NCBI GenBank assembly: GCA_003612585.1
Contig: RAZH01000003.1
Span: 102,968 to 166,967 of the forward strand
Length of the DNA: 64,000 nt
Direction of reading: 5' to 3'
Source of the DNA: a bacterium 1XD42-54
GTDB lineage: Bacteria > Bacillota > Clostridia > Lachnospirales > Lachnospiraceae
In this document: in pieces, positions 44,792 to 54,753 of the stretch
How the letters are laid out: each line of letters starts with the position of its first letter
Numbering within the stretch: position 1 is the stretch's first letter
Position numbers and translations under genes: made by a program
Notes under the pieces: model-generated
Seen by the model: only the letters and a program-made list of their open reading frames with translations
Told to the model about the DNA's origin: nothing
Databases searched by the model: none

Positions 44792-46105
44792 TTACGGCCG
44801 CTTTGCACCGCATTCCCGGCAGAACTTCCCGTCATTCATCGTCCCGCACGTACAGAGCCAGGAACCCTCCGGTTTTTTCGCACCGCACTCCTGACAGAAT
44901 TTCCCCGTGTTTTCCGCACCGCAGGAACATCTCCATGAAGTCTCCGGTCTTTTTGCACCGCATTCCCGGCAGAATTTTCCTGTGTTTTCCGTTCCACATC
45001 CACAGGTCCAGCTTCCAATCTCAGATGCCTTCCCCGGCACGCCGGTACCCGCTCCTGCCTGACTGGCCTGATTCCCCTGTGCTGCTGTATTCGCGCGGTT
45101 CTGTCCCATTGCGTAGAGATCCTGTGCATTCATACCGCCTGCCGCGCCGGCCATCCCCATGCCCATAAATCCGGTCATGGCGCCTGCCTGATTGCCTGCT
45201 GCCGTGCGCATTGCGTCTCCCTGCGCTCCTACGAGCGTTGCCGCAGCCATCGTCGGATCACGCAGAATGGCACTTTTTTGCATCTGCTTGATCATATCCT
45301 CATCTTCTTTCGATGCAGAAACAGAATTTACTCCAAACGAAGCAATCACAATGCCGCGAAGCTCCTTCCATTTCTTCGAAAGCACATCATTGAGCGCATC
45401 TGCAAGCTCCATCGTATGGCCTGGCAGTGCGCTGTAGCGGACGCCCATCTCTGAAATCTTTGCAAACGCAGGCTGCAACGCGGTCAGCAGCTCACTTTTC
45501 AACATGCTGTCCATCTCGGAACGCTCAAAAAACTGTGCCACATTCCCGCATACATTTGTATAAAAAAGAATCGGGTCAGCAATCCGGTAAGAATACTCGC
45601 CATTGCAGCGGATCGAAATATCCACGTCAAGCCCGATGTTCCGGTCAATCACCCGAAACGGAACCGGCGTCGGCGTCCCGTATTTATTTCCCATAATTTC
45701 CTTTGTATTAAAATAATAGACTCTCTGGTCCTTTCCAGCCGCTCCGCCATACGTAAATCGGCGCCCGATCTCTGCAAAAGTACGGCGAATCCCCTCTCCG
45801 AGACTGCCCCCGAATATCGACGGCTCCAAGCTGCTGTCATACGTATACTTGCCAGGCTCCGCACATACCTCTGCCACTTTTCCATTCTCTACGATCATCA
45901 TACACTGGCCGTCTGCCACTGCAATCCCGGAACCGTCCGTAATCACATTACTGTCGCCATGACGGTTCGAAGAACGACCGGAAACTCTTTTCTGTCCTTT
46001 CTGAACCAGAATCTCAGAATCCATTGCCTCACAGTAAAAATATTCTTTCCACTGATCCGCAAATGTACCGCCCACGGCGCCAAGCGCTGCCTTTATCAAT
46101 CCCAT
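44792..46105 (-). CDS. SPFH-domain/virion-core-like protein with C-terminal zinc ribbons (YdjI-like)
   Basis: 437 aa. An SPFH-type domain covers about residues 20-260 (FYCEAMDSEILVQKGQK near the start, RVIDRNIGLDVDISIRCNGE near 155). A Gly/Ala/Met-rich linker follows. The last 75 residues are three near-identical modules of the form SWxCxCGxxNxGKFCxECGAKxP, each a small zinc ribbon. SPFH proteins form membrane-associated oligomers; the B. subtilis counterpart recruits PspA. No PspA gene is seen here. First gene of the three-gene cluster. Confidence 0.88.
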   Translation of the reverse strand: MGLIKAALGAVGGTFADQWKEYFYCEAMDSEILVQKGQKRVSGRSSNRHGDSNVITDGSGIAVADGQCMMIVENGKVAEVCAEPGKYTYDSSLEPSIFGGSLGEGIRRTFAEIGRRFTYGGAAGKDQRVYYFNTKEIMGNKYGTPTPVPFRVIDRNIGLDVDISIRCNGEYSYRIADPILFYTNVCGNVAQFFERSEMDSMLKSELLTALQPAFAKISEMGVRYSALPGHTMELADALNDVLSKKWKELRGIVIASFGVNSVSASKEDEDMIKQMQKSAILRDPTMAAATLVGAQGDAMRTAAGNQAGAMTGFMGMGMAGAAGGMNAQDLYAMGQNRANTAAQGNQASQAGAGTGVPGKASEIGSWTCGCGTENTGKFCRECGAKRPETSWRCSCGAENTGKFCQECGAKKPEGSWLCTCGTMNDGKFCRECGAKRP

Positions 46106-46249
46106 ATTGAAATCCTCCCATATCCTTTTTCATACACCACTATAAACTCATTTATCTAGCGATGAAATTTTGCCTATTTTGAAATCAGTATAACAAACCA
46201 GAGCAGAAAATCACAAGCATATTTTGGAAATATTAAGAATCTGTACACA

Positions 46250-46286
46250 AATAAAATGACGGCACCCAGCTTTGTGAATACCGTCC
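46250..46286 (-). terminator. Probable terminator after the phospholipase C-like gene
   Basis: The minus strand reads GACGG with partner CCGTC across an imperfect stem, then ATTTTATTTG. Modest strength. Confidence 0.45.
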
Positions 46287-46338
46287 CTTCCTTGGTTTTT
46301 CGCTTCGCGTTCCTTCCTGTCCGCCTGTACAGTCATCC

Positions 46339-46944
46339 TTATGCGCACCGGTATACCGGCTCTGCCACCAAATTCTGTGCACAGGCAAGCTCTGCCATCA
46401 CAACAAAGGCAATAGAACAAAGCATAACAATTTCATAACAGTCACGTTCCACACTGTGCGGCGCCTGCATATAAGCACGATGCCTTTTTTTCACAAAGGA
46501 AAACAATGCCTCCAGACTGCCAATCCCCGCCGCCATACGCCTGGCTTCGCAGAATATCCGTCCAGCTTCCGGAGTGTATACAAAATCACGGAGATAATAT
46601 TTCATCTCACTTTCATACATGCAGTGATCTTTCAGACTTCCGGAAAAAGAAGTATTATGTGGAAACGTAAAATAATCAGCCATATAGTGCAGCGCCACGC
46701 CGATCCTTCTCCAGAGCACCCGTTCCTTCCACTCACTGTCTGCATTCTCTGCGAAAATATTCCGCACAAAATCCTTCATATTCTCATACGATGTTTCAAA
46801 TTCATGCGGTGATGTGATCATCTTCGGAGTCAGATCCGGAAGAATTGCCCCAAGGCAAAACGCCTTTTTATGTTTGTTCAGGCCCTCCAGCTTCAGTTCC
46901 CTTACCAGATACATGGCCAGTGAAATATGCGATTTTTTACGCAT
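46339..46944 (-). CDS. Zinc-dependent phospholipase C-like protein
   Basis: 201 aa from ATG 46944, which has GGGAGG; the frame is open to 47031 without a site. The short alpha-helical PLC/S1-P1 nuclease-like fold is suggested by the His/Asp set KSHISLAMYLV, FCLGAILPDLTP, RIGVALHYMADYFTFPHN and DHCMYESEM. No signal peptide, unlike secreted phospholipase C toxins, so it is an intracellular relative with unknown substrate. Stand-alone gene between carB and the SPFH cluster. Confidence 0.8.
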   Translation of the reverse strand: MRKKSHISLAMYLVRELKLEGLNKHKKAFCLGAILPDLTPKMITSPHEFETSYENMKDFVRNIFAENADSEWKERVLWRRIGVALHYMADYFTFPHNTSFSGSLKDHCMYESEMKYYLRDFVYTPEAGRIFCEARRMAAGIGSLEALFSFVKKRHRAYMQAPHSVERDCYEIVMLCSIAFVVMAELACAQNLVAEPVYRCA

Positions 46945-47103
46945 TACGTCCCTCCCGTATACAGTTCGCCTTTCTATCCTGCCTCGAACCACATATGACA
47001 GAAAGGTTCGCGGCATCTTACTTTCGCACACATTGTATCGTGAATCTTTTTAAAATGCAAGTAATATTATGTTAACAATGCAGGAACTTCCTGCCATCAG
47101 AAA

Positions 47104-47136
47104 GGGGAGACACGTTCTGTTGGACGCGCTCCCCGT
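47104..47136 (-). terminator. Terminator of carAB
   Basis: GGGGAG at the base of an imperfect stem with TCTCCCC on the other arm, followed by TTTCT on the minus strand, directly after the carB stop. Confidence 0.5.
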
Positions 47137-47139
47137 TTC

Positions 47140-50100
47140 TTATCGTGTTGCTACCTTCGCGATATCAATCAGCGTCAGCTTGTGTATATTGTTATTTTCA
47201 AGACTTGTAATCAAAGCCTCTGCCGTATCAAGGCTGGTCAGCACATTCACACCAGTCTCAATCGCATTTCGCCGGATGACGAAACCATCCTTTGCATGTC
47301 CGACGCCCTGAGACGGCGTATCAATGACAAGATCAATTTCATGCCCCAGAATCAAGTCCAGGATATTTGGAGATTCCTGCTCAAGCTTTCTTGTCATACG
47401 CACCTGCACATCAGCCTCCATCAAAGCCCTGGCAGTACCCTTTGTGGCAAAAATGTTATAGCCAAGCGCTTCAAAACGCTTCGCAAGCTCTGCGGCCTCG
47501 ATCTTATCCGAATCGCGCACGGTCATAATCATGTTTTTATATTTCGGCAGATTGATGCCCGCGCCAAGAAACGCCTTATACAACGCCTCATCAAACGTCT
47601 CCGCGATTCCCAGACACTCTCCCGTTGATTTCATCTCAGGCCCAAGGCTGATATCGGCACCACGGATTTTCTCAAAAGAGAATACCGGCATTTTAATCGC
47701 AAAATAGTCTGCCTCCGGCTGAAGCCCCGGAGTATAACCAAGATCACGGATTTTGGCGCCCAGAATCACCTTTGTCGCCAGCGGCACAATCGGAATCCCG
47801 GTCACCTTACTGATATACGGAACGGTCCGGCTCGAACGCGGATTTACCTCAATGACGTAAACCTCATCATTGCTTACAATAAACTGAATATTAATCAGGC
47901 CGATTACATGCAAAGAACGCGCTAGCTTCCTCGTATAATTCTCAATCACACGCTTGATCTTTGCGGAAATACTCTGCGCCGGATACACGGAAATGCTGTC
48001 TCCCGAATGAATACCGGCACGCTCGATATGCTCCATAATGCCCGGAATCAGGACGTCCTCACCGTCACATACCGCATCTACCTCAATTTCCTTTCCGACC
48101 AGATACTTGTCTACCAGAATCGGATGCTCCTGCGCAATCCGGTTGATGATACCGATGTAGCTGTCCACATCCTCATCATTGATCGCAATCTGCATGCCCT
48201 GTCCGCCAAGTACATAAGACGGTCGAACCAGCACCGGATAACCGAGACGATGCGCCACCTCTTTTGCTTCTTTAGCTGTAAACACCGTATCTCCGGCAGG
48301 ACGCGGAATGTTACACTGCTCAAGAATTTGATCAAACAATTCACGGTCCTCCGCCGCATCCACATTTTCCGCAGACGTACCGAGAATCGGAACGCCCATC
48401 TTCATCAGAGACTCTGTCAGCTTAATCGCGGTCTGTCCGCCGAACTGAACCACAGCGCCGTCCGGTTTTTCCAGACGTACGACATTTTCCACATCTTCCG
48501 GAGTCAGCGGCTCAAAATACAGCTTATCCGCAATATCAAAATCCGTACTCACCGTCTCCGGATTGTTGTTGATGATAATCGTCTCATAGCCTTCTTTTGC
48601 AAACGCCCAGGTACAGTGTACGGAGCAGAAGTCAAACTCAATTCCCTGTCCAATCCGAATCGGCCCTGAACCAAGCACCAGCACTTTCTTTTTACCGCTC
48701 GTCTCTTCTGCTTCATTCTCACTGCCGAACACAGAATAATAGTAAGGCGTTGTCGCTGCAAACTCGGCCGCACACGTATCGACCATCTTGTACGCTGCTA
48801 CAATGCCGTTTTCATACCGCATCGCTTTGATCTCTTCTTCTGTTTTTCCAGTCAGACGGGCAATCACATGATCCGGAAACTCGATGCGCTTTGCTTCTTT
48901 TAACAGCTCCACCGTAAGCTCCTTATTTTTCAGAGCCTCTTCCATCTCCACGAGAATCGCCAGTTTGTCAATGAACCAGATATCAATCTTCGTAATATCA
49001 TGAATAGCCTCGTAAGAAATCCCGCGACGCAGCGCCTCTGCGATCACCCAGATTCTCTGATCATCCACATGTGCAAGCTGCTTTCTCAAATCCGCTTCAC
49101 TTAAATGTGAGAAATCATAGGACATCAGGCAATCCACATGCTGCTCCAAAGAACGGATCGCCTTCATCAGCCCACCCTCAAAACTGTCGGAAATACTCAT
49201 TACTTCACCGGTAGCCTTCATCTGAGTCGTCAGGCTCCGGCTGGCGCTGATGAATTTATCAAACGGGAGACGCGGCATTTTCACAACGCAGTAATCAAGC
49301 ATTGGCTCAAAGCTTGCATACGTCTTTCCGGTAATCGCATTTTTGATCTCATCCAGCGTATAGCCAAGCGCAATTTTGGCCGCCACCTTCGCGATCGGAT
49401 ACCCGGTAGCCTTTGACGCCAGCGCAGAAGAACGGCTGACACGCGGATTCACCTCGATCACACAGTATTCAAAGCTCGTCGGATGCAGCGCAAACTGTAC
49501 GTTACAGCCTCCGGTGATTTTCAACTCGCTGATAATATTCAGGGCGGACGTACGCAGCATCTGATACTCTTTGTCGCCGAGCGTCTGGGACGGCGCCACA
49601 ACAATACTGTCACCCGTATGTACGCCCACGGGATCAATATTTTCCATGTTGCAGACTGTGATCACATTGCCTGCGCTGTCACGCATGACTTCATACTCGA
49701 TCTCTTTCCAGCCCGCAATGCAACGTTCCACAAGCACCTGACCAACGCGGCTCAGACGGAGACCGTTTTCCAGAATCTCCACAAGCTCCTGATAGTTATA
49801 TGCAATTCCCCCGCCGCTTCCGCCAAGTGTATACGCGGGACGAAGCACCACCGGATAACCGATGCTGTTCGTGAACTTCACGCCTTCCTCAACGCTCTCC
49901 ACGACCAGAGACGGAGCAACCGGCTCGCCGATTTTCTCCATCGTGCTTTTAAACTCCAGACGGTCCTCTGCTTTTTTAATCGTTTCAGAGGTCGTACCGA
50001 TCAGCCGCACATGATGCTCTTTTAAAAATCCGCGTTCCTCCAGCTCCATCGCCAGATTCAAACCTGCCTGTCCGCCAAGCGTGGGAAGCACGCTGTCCGG

Positions 50101-50346
50101 CTGCTCCTTCAAAATAAGCTGCTCCACAACTTCTACGGTAAGCGGCTCTATATAAACCTTATCTGCAATATCCTTATCGGTCATAATCGTCGCCGGATTG
50201 GAATTGAGCAGCACAACCTCAATCCCCTCTTCCCGAAGAGAACGGCACGCCTGCGTTCCCGCATAATCAAACTCTGCCGCCTGTCCGATCACAATCGGGC
50301 CAGAACCAATCACAAGTACTTTTTTAATCTCAGGATTCTTCGGCAT
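47140..50346 (-). CDS. carB: Carbamoyl-phosphate synthase large chain
   Basis: 1068 aa, standard length. Two ATP-grasp halves each begin with a GSGPIVIGQAAEFDY / GSGPIRIGQGIEFDF motif and contain IEVNPR segments; the last 140 residues are the MGS allosteric domain. It makes carbamoyl phosphate from ammonia supplied by CarA, bicarbonate and two ATP, for pyrimidine and arginine synthesis. The start codon overlaps the carA stop (TAATG), giving tight coupling and one-to-one production. Confidence 0.98.
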   Translation of the reverse strand: MPKNPEIKKVLVIGSGPIVIGQAAEFDYAGTQACRSLREEGIEVVLLNSNPATIMTDKDIADKVYIEPLTVEVVEQLILKEQPDSVLPTLGGQAGLNLAMELEERGFLKEHHVRLIGTTSETIKKAEDRLEFKSTMEKIGEPVAPSLVVESVEEGVKFTNSIGYPVVLRPAYTLGGSGGGIAYNYQELVEILENGLRLSRVGQVLVERCIAGWKEIEYEVMRDSAGNVITVCNMENIDPVGVHTGDSIVVAPSQTLGDKEYQMLRTSALNIISELKITGGCNVQFALHPTSFEYCVIEVNPRVSRSSALASKATGYPIAKVAAKIALGYTLDEIKNAITGKTYASFEPMLDYCVVKMPRLPFDKFISASRSLTTQMKATGEVMSISDSFEGGLMKAIRSLEQHVDCLMSYDFSHLSEADLRKQLAHVDDQRIWVIAEALRRGISYEAIHDITKIDIWFIDKLAILVEMEEALKNKELTVELLKEAKRIEFPDHVIARLTGKTEEEIKAMRYENGIVAAYKMVDTCAAEFAATTPYYYSVFGSENEAEETSGKKKVLVLGSGPIRIGQGIEFDFCSVHCTWAFAKEGYETIIINNNPETVSTDFDIADKLYFEPLTPEDVENVVRLEKPDGAVVQFGGQTAIKLTESLMKMGVPILGTSAENVDAAEDRELFDQILEQCNIPRPAGDTVFTAKEAKEVAHRLGYPVLVRPSYVLGGQGMQIAINDEDVDSYIGIINRIAQEHPILVDKYLVGKEIEVDAVCDGEDVLIPGIMEHIERAGIHSGDSISVYPAQSISAKIKRVIENYTRKLARSLHVIGLINIQFIVSNDEVYVIEVNPRSSRTVPYISKVTGIPIVPLATKVILGAKIRDLGYTPGLQPEADYFAIKMPVFSFEKIRGADISLGPEMKSTGECLGIAETFDEALYKAFLGAGINLPKYKNMIMTVRDSDKIEAAELAKRFEALGYNIFATKGTARALMEADVQVRMTRKLEQESPNILDLILGHEIDLVIDTPSQGVGHAKDGFVIRRNAIETGVNVLTSLDTAEALITSLENNNIHKLTLIDIAKVATR

Positions 50347-51419
50347 TACGCTTCCACCTCCATCATCTTCATAAACCGGTCAAACAGATAATCAGAATCA
50401 TGCGGCCCCGGACACGCCTCCGGATGGTACTGTACTGTGAAAATATTCTTTCCTGTATAGCAAAGTCCTTCGTTCGTCCCATCATTCACATTTTCAAACG
50501 CCGGCACCGCAATCTCCGGCGAGAGACTTTCCACATCCACAACATACCCGTGATTCTGAGAAGAAATATAAACCCGACCTGTCGCAAGGTCACGCACCGG
50601 GTGATTGCCTCCACGATGACCATATTTCATTTTGTGTGTATCTGCACCGTTCGCGAGCGCCATGAGCTGATGTCCAAGACAGATTGCAAAAATCGGCACA
50701 TCCGATGCATAAAGCTTTTTCAGCTCCTCGATAATTGATGTACATTCTTTCGGGTCTCCCGGGCCATTGGACAGCATAATACCATCCGGTTTTGCTGCAA
50801 GAATCTCCTCTGCACTTGTGAGCGCCGGATACACTGTCACCTGACATCCTCTATCTTGCAAACGCCGCACAATATTGCGCTTGGCCCCAAAATCCATGAA
50901 TGCCACCTTCGCGCCACTGCCCTCCAGCACATATTTTTCTTTGCAGCTTACCTTCTCCACTACCTTGCCGGTCGTATACGCACGAAGGCGCGGCAAAAGC
51001 TCGTCTATATTGTAATGTTCATTTGTCGTTATACAGCCATTCATGGTACCTTTTTCACGGAGAATTTTGGTGAGAGCGCGGGTGTCAATCCCTGCAATAC
51101 CTGGAATATCATATTTCAAAAGAAAATTCTGAATCGTATCTTCGCAGCGGAAGTTACTCGGGAGACGTGATAATTCGCGGACGATAAAAGCATCCAGCCA
51201 GGGCCGGTCCGATTCCATATCTTCATAACAGATGCCATAATTACCAATCAACGGATACGTCATTACTACCGCCTGTCCCGCATAAGAGGGGTCTGTCAGC
51301 ACTTCGAGATACCCTGTCATGGAGGTATTAAAAACAATTTCACTGATGACTTCCCGCGTCGAACCGATACTCTGTCCCGTAAACACAGTGCCATCTTCCA
51401 GTATCAGATAAGCTTTCAT
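50346..51419 (-). CDS. carA: Carbamoyl-phosphate synthase small chain (glutaminase)
   Basis: 357 aa from ATG 51419, with AGGAG about 12 bases upstream; the longer frame to 51473 has no site. N-terminal CPSase_sm domain (KAYLILEDGTVFTGQSIGS, TSMTGYLEVLTDPSYAGQ), then a class I glutamine amidotransferase with nucleophile Cys in FAICLGHQLMALA and the His/Glu pair in VQYHPEACPG. It passes ammonia to CarB. No PyrR attenuator or other leader was recognised in the short upstream gap. Confidence 0.97.
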   Translation of the reverse strand: MKAYLILEDGTVFTGQSIGSTREVISEIVFNTSMTGYLEVLTDPSYAGQAVVMTYPLIGNYGICYEDMESDRPWLDAFIVRELSRLPSNFRCEDTIQNFLLKYDIPGIAGIDTRALTKILREKGTMNGCITTNEHYNIDELLPRLRAYTTGKVVEKVSCKEKYVLEGSGAKVAFMDFGAKRNIVRRLQDRGCQVTVYPALTSAEEILAAKPDGIMLSNGPGDPKECTSIIEELKKLYASDVPIFAICLGHQLMALANGADTHKMKYGHRGGNHPVRDLATGRVYISSQNHGYVVDVESLSPEIAVPAFENVNDGTNEGLCYTGKNIFTVQYHPEACPGPHDSDYLFDRFMKMMEVEA

Positions 51420-51606
51420 ACTGTCTCTTGCTCCTTTCATCCACTTGTGCTCAAATTGTTTCGATTCTACCATATCCGGTAATGGATTGCAATCTTTTTT
51501 TCATAAACTTTCCCACCTCTGTCAGATCAGAAATTCCCCTCTTTTGCAGTAACAAGTCGCCGAAATCTGCATAAAGTAAAAGTAAGTGTACCACAGGAGC
51601 ACATTT

Positions 51607-52884
51607 ATGAATCACAGATCCGACAGCTTTATGATCCGCACCGCACAGACTGAAATGGTTGATACAGGCAGTCTGCAAATTACCGCCCTGTCTGAACAGA
51701 ATCTTCCTATTGAAAATGCCACCGTTGATATTTCCTACACCGGAGATCCTGACAGCATTCTCGAAGAAGTACAGACCGGTAGCAGCGGAAAAACAGAGAT
51801 TCTGGAACTCAATGCACCACCGATTGAATACAGCCTTGCACCATCGGAAACCATGCCTTACGCAGAATACACCATCCGTATCACTGCACCAGGCTATGAG
51901 CCGGTCGTGGTCAGCGGAATTGAAGTACTAAGTACGCAGCTTGCTTTGCAAAATGTAAAAATGCGACCTCTCGAAGCCGGAGAGCTTCCCGACACCATCA
52001 CAATTCCGGATCATACACTTTACGGCATCTATCCTCCCAAAATTGCCGAGGATGAAATCAAGCCCGTAAACGTCAGCGGAGAGATCGTTCTGGATCAGGT
52101 TGTCGTACCGGAATACGTAGTCGTTCACAACGGAACCCCACGCGACACCTCTGCCGGAAATTATTATGTCCGCTATAAAGATTACATTAAAAATGTGGCA
52201 AGCTGTGAAATCTATGCTACCTGGCCTTATGAATCACTGATCGCCAACATCCTGGCCATCCAGTCTTTCACAATGAACCGCATTTATACAGAATGGTATC
52301 GCAACAAAGGCTATAATTTCACCATTACCTCCTCCACTGCCTTTGACCAGAAATGGGTTTACGGCCGAAATATTTTTGACAGTATTGATCAGGCTGTAGA
52401 CGATGTTTTTCTGAATTATCTTTCCCGTCCAAATGTGCGTCAGCCCATTTTGACCCAGTACTGCGACGGCCGCCGCGTCCAGTGTCCTCAGTGGCTCTCC
52501 CAGTGGGGAAGTGCTGAACTTGGGGAGCAGGGGTACGATGCACTTTCCATTATCCGCAACTATTATGGCGATTCGATGTATGTCAATATGGCAGAGGAAG
52601 TCTCCGGCGTCCCGGAATCCTATCCTGGTTTTCCGCTTTCTATCGGTTCCGTCGGAAGCGATGTTATGAAGATTCAGGAACAGCTGAACGCCATTTCCAA
52701 CAACTATCCACTGATTCCGAAACTGACGCCCGACGGAATTTTCGGAGAACAGACTCAGGAAGCAGTCCGCACCTTCCAGTCCGTCTTTGGTCTTGCCCGG
52801 GACGGAATCGTCGGCCCGCGTACCTGGTACCGGATTCAGGATATTTACGTTGCCGTAACAAGGCTTGCAGAAAATATCCCATAA
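51607..52884 (+). CDS. SleC-like spore cortex-lytic/peptidoglycan-binding protein
   Basis: 425 aa from ATG 51607 behind AGGAG. The N-terminal 110 residues hold a carboxypeptidase-regulatory-like beta domain (GSLQITALSEQNLPIENATVDI). The centre carries the SleC signature YYVRYKDYIKNVASCEIYATWP, then AIQSFTMNRIYTEWYRNKGYNFTI and the CDGRRVQCPQWLSQWGS segment of a SpoIID-like domain. A PG_binding_1 domain (DVMKIQEQLNAIS, DGIFGEQTQEAVRTFQ) closes it. SleC cleaves spore-cortex peptidoglycan at germination. There is no signal peptide, which fits mother-cell deposition. Whether it is a germination enzyme or a sporulation wall protein is open. Confidence 0.8.
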   Translation: MNHRSDSFMIRTAQTEMVDTGSLQITALSEQNLPIENATVDISYTGDPDSILEEVQTGSSGKTEILELNAPPIEYSLAPSETMPYAEYTIRITAPGYEPVVVSGIEVLSTQLALQNVKMRPLEAGELPDTITIPDHTLYGIYPPKIAEDEIKPVNVSGEIVLDQVVVPEYVVVHNGTPRDTSAGNYYVRYKDYIKNVASCEIYATWPYESLIANILAIQSFTMNRIYTEWYRNKGYNFTITSSTAFDQKWVYGRNIFDSIDQAVDDVFLNYLSRPNVRQPILTQYCDGRRVQCPQWLSQWGSAELGEQGYDALSIIRNYYGDSMYVNMAEEVSGVPESYPGFPLSIGSVGSDVMKIQEQLNAISNNYPLIPKLTPDGIFGEQTQEAVRTFQSVFGLARDGIVGPRTWYRIQDIYVAVTRLAENIP

Positions 52885-52897
52885 AAGCACGTACAGC

Positions 52898-52985
52898 AAA
52901 AAAGCTGACACGGACGCTCTGTTTCAAACACAGATAAACTCTCATAGTTTTCTGAAATCCTCCTGTACAGAACGTCCATGTCAGC
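52898..52985 (-). terminator. Terminator of the type IV pilus operon
   Basis: 19-bp arms at 52904-52922 and 52967-52985 differ at two wobble positions, and six T follow on the minus strand. It also lies downstream of the convergent SleC-like gene, so it may serve both. Confidence 0.75.
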
Positions 52986-53066
52986 CCTTTCAAGTGGCTA
53001 TTTGACAAATCATCTATTTTTCAACTATGTAATCCCCGCCAAAAGCTGGCAGGCTACCTACAAATA

Positions 53067-54749
53067 TCACGTATAATATGCAATCTTCTGCAATTCTTCC
53101 ACTGTTGTGATGCCTGCAGCAGTCAGCTCGCCTGCCCTGCGGCGCAGTGTTTTCATCCCCTGCTGCTCTTTCGCATATTCTTCCATTTTCTCAAGCGAAG
53201 CCCCTGAAGTAATCATTTCCCGCAACACACGGTCGATCTTTACAATCTCATGTACAGCAATCCGCCCGCTATACCCGGTATAATGGCAACGATCGCATCC
53301 CCTGGCTTCTTTCACTTGCTCGGGAATCAGGTCTGCTTCAAACAGATATTTCTCCTCCTCCCGAAGCTTCCGCAGTTCACAGCAATGTGGACAAACCTTC
53401 CGCATCAGACGCTGCGCCATCAGCCCCACCACGGAATTCGCCACAAGATACGGCGCCAGCCCCATATCAATCAGTCGCACCACAGATGCCATTGCACTGT
53501 TCGTATGAAGCGTGGAAAACACAAGATGCCCGGTAATGGCGGCACGCACGGAAATAGAAGCCGTCTCCGCATCTCTCGTCTCTCCTACCATAATAATATC
53601 CGGGTCCTGACGCAAAAGCGCCCGAAGCCCGGACTCAAACGTGAGCCCTGCTGTAGTATTCACCTGCATCTGGTTCAGCCTCGGCACCTTCTTTTCCACC
53701 GGGTTTTCAATTGTGGAAATGTTCACCTGCTCCTTTGCCAGTTCCTCGAGAACCATATAGAGCGTTGTCGATTTGCCGGAACCGGTAGGCCCTGTAATAT
53801 AAATAATACCATTCGGTGAACGCATGATCTCAGAAAATCTGCGGTAATCCTCCTCTGCCATGCCATACGTTTCCTGACAGTCAATCTGTACATTGTTTGC
53901 AAGAAGACGCAGTACTGCCTTTTCCCCGTAAACCGTCGGGATGAGAGACACTCTGATGTTGACCGGTCCTCTGTCCACCCGAATCTGGCAATGGCCGTCC
54001 TGCGGAAGCCGCTTCTCTGCAATATCCAGATCTGAAACAATCTTAATTCTGGCAATCAACGAAGCGTGAATCCCTTTTTGCAATGTCACATAGTCTACAA
54101 TCGTTCCGTCAATCCGCATACGCACCAGTGTTTTATTCTCAAACGGTTCGATATGGATATCGCTTGCATTCGTATTGTAGGCACGCTGTACCAGGCTGTT
54201 CAGCAGCTGGATAATTGGAGCATCGCCTTCCCCATCCGGTGTTTCCAGCTCCGGCGCAGGCGTTTCCCGCAAAATCGTATTCGCCTTCTCGGCTGCTTTT
54301 CTGGCTGATATTTCTGAGTAATAATAATGGATGGCACGGCGAAGCGGCGCCTCCTCAGAAAGCAGAATCGAAATATGATAACCGGTTGCCTGACGGACAT
54401 CCTCCACTCCAAAGAAATTCAGAGGATCGTTCATCGCCACAGTCAGATTCTTTCCCTCTATTTTCATTCCGAGCATACAGTACTGCTCTGCGAGATTCTC
54501 CGGAATGCAGGCCACAGCATTTATATCAATCTGCGCTCCGGATAGCGAAACCTGCTGCAAATGAAGCCGCTGCCCCAACGCTTCCAGCATCTGGCTTTCC
54601 GTAATATAACCGCGCTCAATCAGCACCGTACCCAGACGTTTGCCCCGATGCTCTTTCTGATACTCCAAGGCTCCCTGAAGCTGCTCTTCTGTAATATATC
54701 CATATTCCTTCAGCACTTCACCAATTGGAAGGTTCTTCACATTTATCAT
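53067..54749 (-). CDS. pilB: Type IV pilus assembly ATPase PilB (GspE family)
   Basis: 560 aa from ATG 54749, just after pilO and behind TGGAGT. N-terminal GSPII_E/MshEN domain (GEVLKEYGYITEEQLQGALEY, repeated EAL-like helix), then the secretion ATPase: Walker A GPTGSGKSTTLY, Asp box, Walker B DPDIIMVGE, His box and a zinc-binding CPHC...CDRC loop. It drives pilus extension from the cytoplasmic side. No PilT retraction ATPase is present in the window. Last gene of the operon. Confidence 0.95.
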   Translation of the reverse strand: MINVKNLPIGEVLKEYGYITEEQLQGALEYQKEHRGKRLGTVLIERGYITESQMLEALGQRLHLQQVSLSGAQIDINAVACIPENLAEQYCMLGMKIEGKNLTVAMNDPLNFFGVEDVRQATGYHISILLSEEAPLRRAIHYYYSEISARKAAEKANTILRETPAPELETPDGEGDAPIIQLLNSLVQRAYNTNASDIHIEPFENKTLVRMRIDGTIVDYVTLQKGIHASLIARIKIVSDLDIAEKRLPQDGHCQIRVDRGPVNIRVSLIPTVYGEKAVLRLLANNVQIDCQETYGMAEEDYRRFSEIMRSPNGIIYITGPTGSGKSTTLYMVLEELAKEQVNISTIENPVEKKVPRLNQMQVNTTAGLTFESGLRALLRQDPDIIMVGETRDAETASISVRAAITGHLVFSTLHTNSAMASVVRLIDMGLAPYLVANSVVGLMAQRLMRKVCPHCCELRKLREEEKYLFEADLIPEQVKEARGCDRCHYTGYSGRIAVHEIVKIDRVLREMITSGASLEKMEEYAKEQQGMKTLRRRAGELTAAGITTVEELQKIAYYT

Positions 54750-54753
54750 AGCT

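Noticed and set aside
46211-46420. Small ORF downstream of the phospholipase C-like gene
   Set aside because: Out-of-frame shadow of the end of that gene and its terminator; no ribosome site.
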